Assembly: GCA_001563885.1 (NCBI GenBank)
Contig: LKMM01000144.1
Coordinates: 1-6,722 of the forward strand
Length of the DNA: 6,722 nucleotides
Direction: 5' to 3'
Source: Natrialbaceae archaeon B1-Br10_E2g27
GTDB taxonomy: Archaea > Halobacteriota > Halobacteria > Halobacteriales > Natrialbaceae
Shown here: positions 6,260 to 6,722 of the stretch, in pieces
Layout of the letters: each line of letters starts with the position of its first letter
Position numbering within the stretch: position 1 is the first letter of the stretch
Notes under the pieces: model-generated
Database searches by the model: none
The model's input: only the letters and a program-made list of their open reading frames with translations
What the model was told of the DNA's origin: nothing
Translations under genes and position numbers: made by a program

Positions 6260-6598
6260 GTGGCAACACGCAAGCATATACAAAGCGAGGGAACTGTCCT
6301 TGTCAACTGTTCTGTAGGTGTCTACAGGAGCTCGATTGTCATTGCCACCGTCGTCGCTACCGAAGATGGACTGTCCTTTGACACTGTGGTTGCTAAAATC
6401 AGAGAAACTCGACCGCGGGCACGACCACATCCAAAACTCAAACTCAACGCCTATGCGTATCTCGTGACCGAAGAGAACGAAATAAACGCTCGACATCAGA
6501 TCGAAGCTCACGTTGACAACATGCACCTCCGGAATGAAAATGGCAAAGCCATCCAGGAATTGGTCTCGAAAAAATCGACCGATCAAACACCGTCGTAA
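6260..6598 (+). pseudogene. 5'-truncated dual-specificity protein phosphatase (tyrosine-phosphatase superfamily)
   Basis: The 112-residue product opens directly into the phosphatase core. VLVNCSVGVYRSS (13-25) is the CX5R(S/T) signature loop, with nucleophile C17 and phosphate-binding R23. It is followed by the helix IVIATVVATEDGLSF and the ending RPRARPHPKLKLNAYAYL (about 50-67), which matches the C-terminal half of haloarchaeal dual-specificity phosphatases. The family needs some 60-80 residues before this loop, including the general-acid Asp, and these are absent. The open frame extends upstream only to a TAA at 6209-6211. Homology seems to begin near 6245 (FSNAVVATRKHIQ), and the start is a GTG without a ribosome site. 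The His that normally precedes the catalytic Cys is Asn (N16). I read this as a decayed remnant, cut by a deletion or insertion. A short functional variant with a start I cannot see is less likely. Confidence 0.62.
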
Positions 6599-6664
6599 TC
6601 GAGTTATACGGTTACCCGATCGCGGTTTCTTTAGGCCTGGTACTATACAGTAACTAACACAAGA

Positions 6665-6722
6665 ATGAAGTTGAACTTGACACACGCTGGTGATGATGGG
6701 TTTGAACTCCGATTTCAGACAA
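6665..6722 (+). CDS. Start of an unidentified gene, cut by the window end
   Basis: An ATG at 6665 opens a frame that runs off the window (begins MKLNLTHAGDDGFELRFQT). The frame is closed upstream by TAG at 6632-6634, so this is the natural first ATG. A T-rich stretch and TACTATA (6641-6647) precede it and could belong to a promoter, though the spacing is not ideal. The acidic DDGFELRF start suits a haloarchaeal protein. Only 19 residues are visible, so no product can be named. Confidence 0.4.
   Translation, partial: MKLNLTHAGDDGFELRFQT

Noticed and set aside
6169..6381. A Cys-rich 70-codon plus-strand frame that might suggest a small zinc-finger protein
   Set aside because: Its cysteines come from the shifted frame of the phosphatase fragment, and there is no regular CxxC pairing.
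6185..6685. A 166-codon minus-strand frame opposite the phosphatase fragment
   Set aside because: It runs antisense to clear phosphatase motifs and has no recognisable domain or haloarchaeal composition.
6665..6722. tRNA T-arm-like (GGTTTGAACTCC) or C/D-box-like (TGATGA) sequence at the window end
   Set aside because: No cloverleaf or matching D box can be drawn from the visible bases; a coding start explains the stretch equally well.
1..6722. CRISPR array or complete insertion sequence
   Set aside because: I found no regularly spaced direct repeats, no transposase motifs and no paired terminal inverted repeats by eye.

Overview
The window looks haloarchaeal. The predicted proteins are mostly acidic. 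The first gene has a TATA-like element about 27 bases before its ATG, the spacing of a leaderless archaeal transcript. Other starts carry Shine-Dalgarno sequences matching the archaeal 16S 3' end. Two of the protein architectures (pentapeptide repeats fused to a two-helix channel, and a J-domain on a polytopic membrane protein) are ones I know from Halobacteria. By eye the base composition is moderate to AT-leaning. That fits either a low-GC haloarchaeon (Haloquadratum-like) or an accessory region of a higher-GC genome; I have not measured it.

Layout. (1) 83-1855 (+) encodes a 590-residue protein with a Cys/His-rich N-terminus, a long run of pentapeptide-like repeats and a C-terminal two-helix channel-like module. 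(2) 1856-2203 is a noncoding, stop-rich spacer that probably holds the promoter of the next operon. (3) 2204-3734 (+) is a tight two-gene operon. It encodes a stand-alone 155-residue CARF-like (CRISPR-associated Rossmann fold) protein and, one base later, a 353-residue protein with all four acidic positions of a PIN-domain ribonuclease. The join is made by a nine-base perfect Shine-Dalgarno. (4) On the minus strand, converging on that operon, 5863-5318 encodes an unrecognised 181-residue protein. It overlaps by 8 bases a 495-residue protein (5325-3838) with a J-domain, a long polar linker and about eight membrane segments. (5) 5864-6259 is noncoding, with a markedly AT-rich second half. (6) 6260-6598 (+) is the C-terminal half of a dual-specificity phosphatase that has lost its N-terminal half. 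(7) A new reading frame starts at 6665 and leaves the window.

The main candidate system is the CARF + PIN pair. I infer that the CARF protein senses a cyclic oligoadenylate or similar nucleotide signal and controls the PIN nuclease in trans. The usual arrangement for such effectors is sensor and nuclease in one chain. No cas genes or CRISPR repeats are visible here, so any signal would come from elsewhere or from a non-CRISPR source. The pentapeptide/channel gene upstream and the phosphatase remnant downstream are compatible with a defence or accessory island, but that link rests only on proximity.
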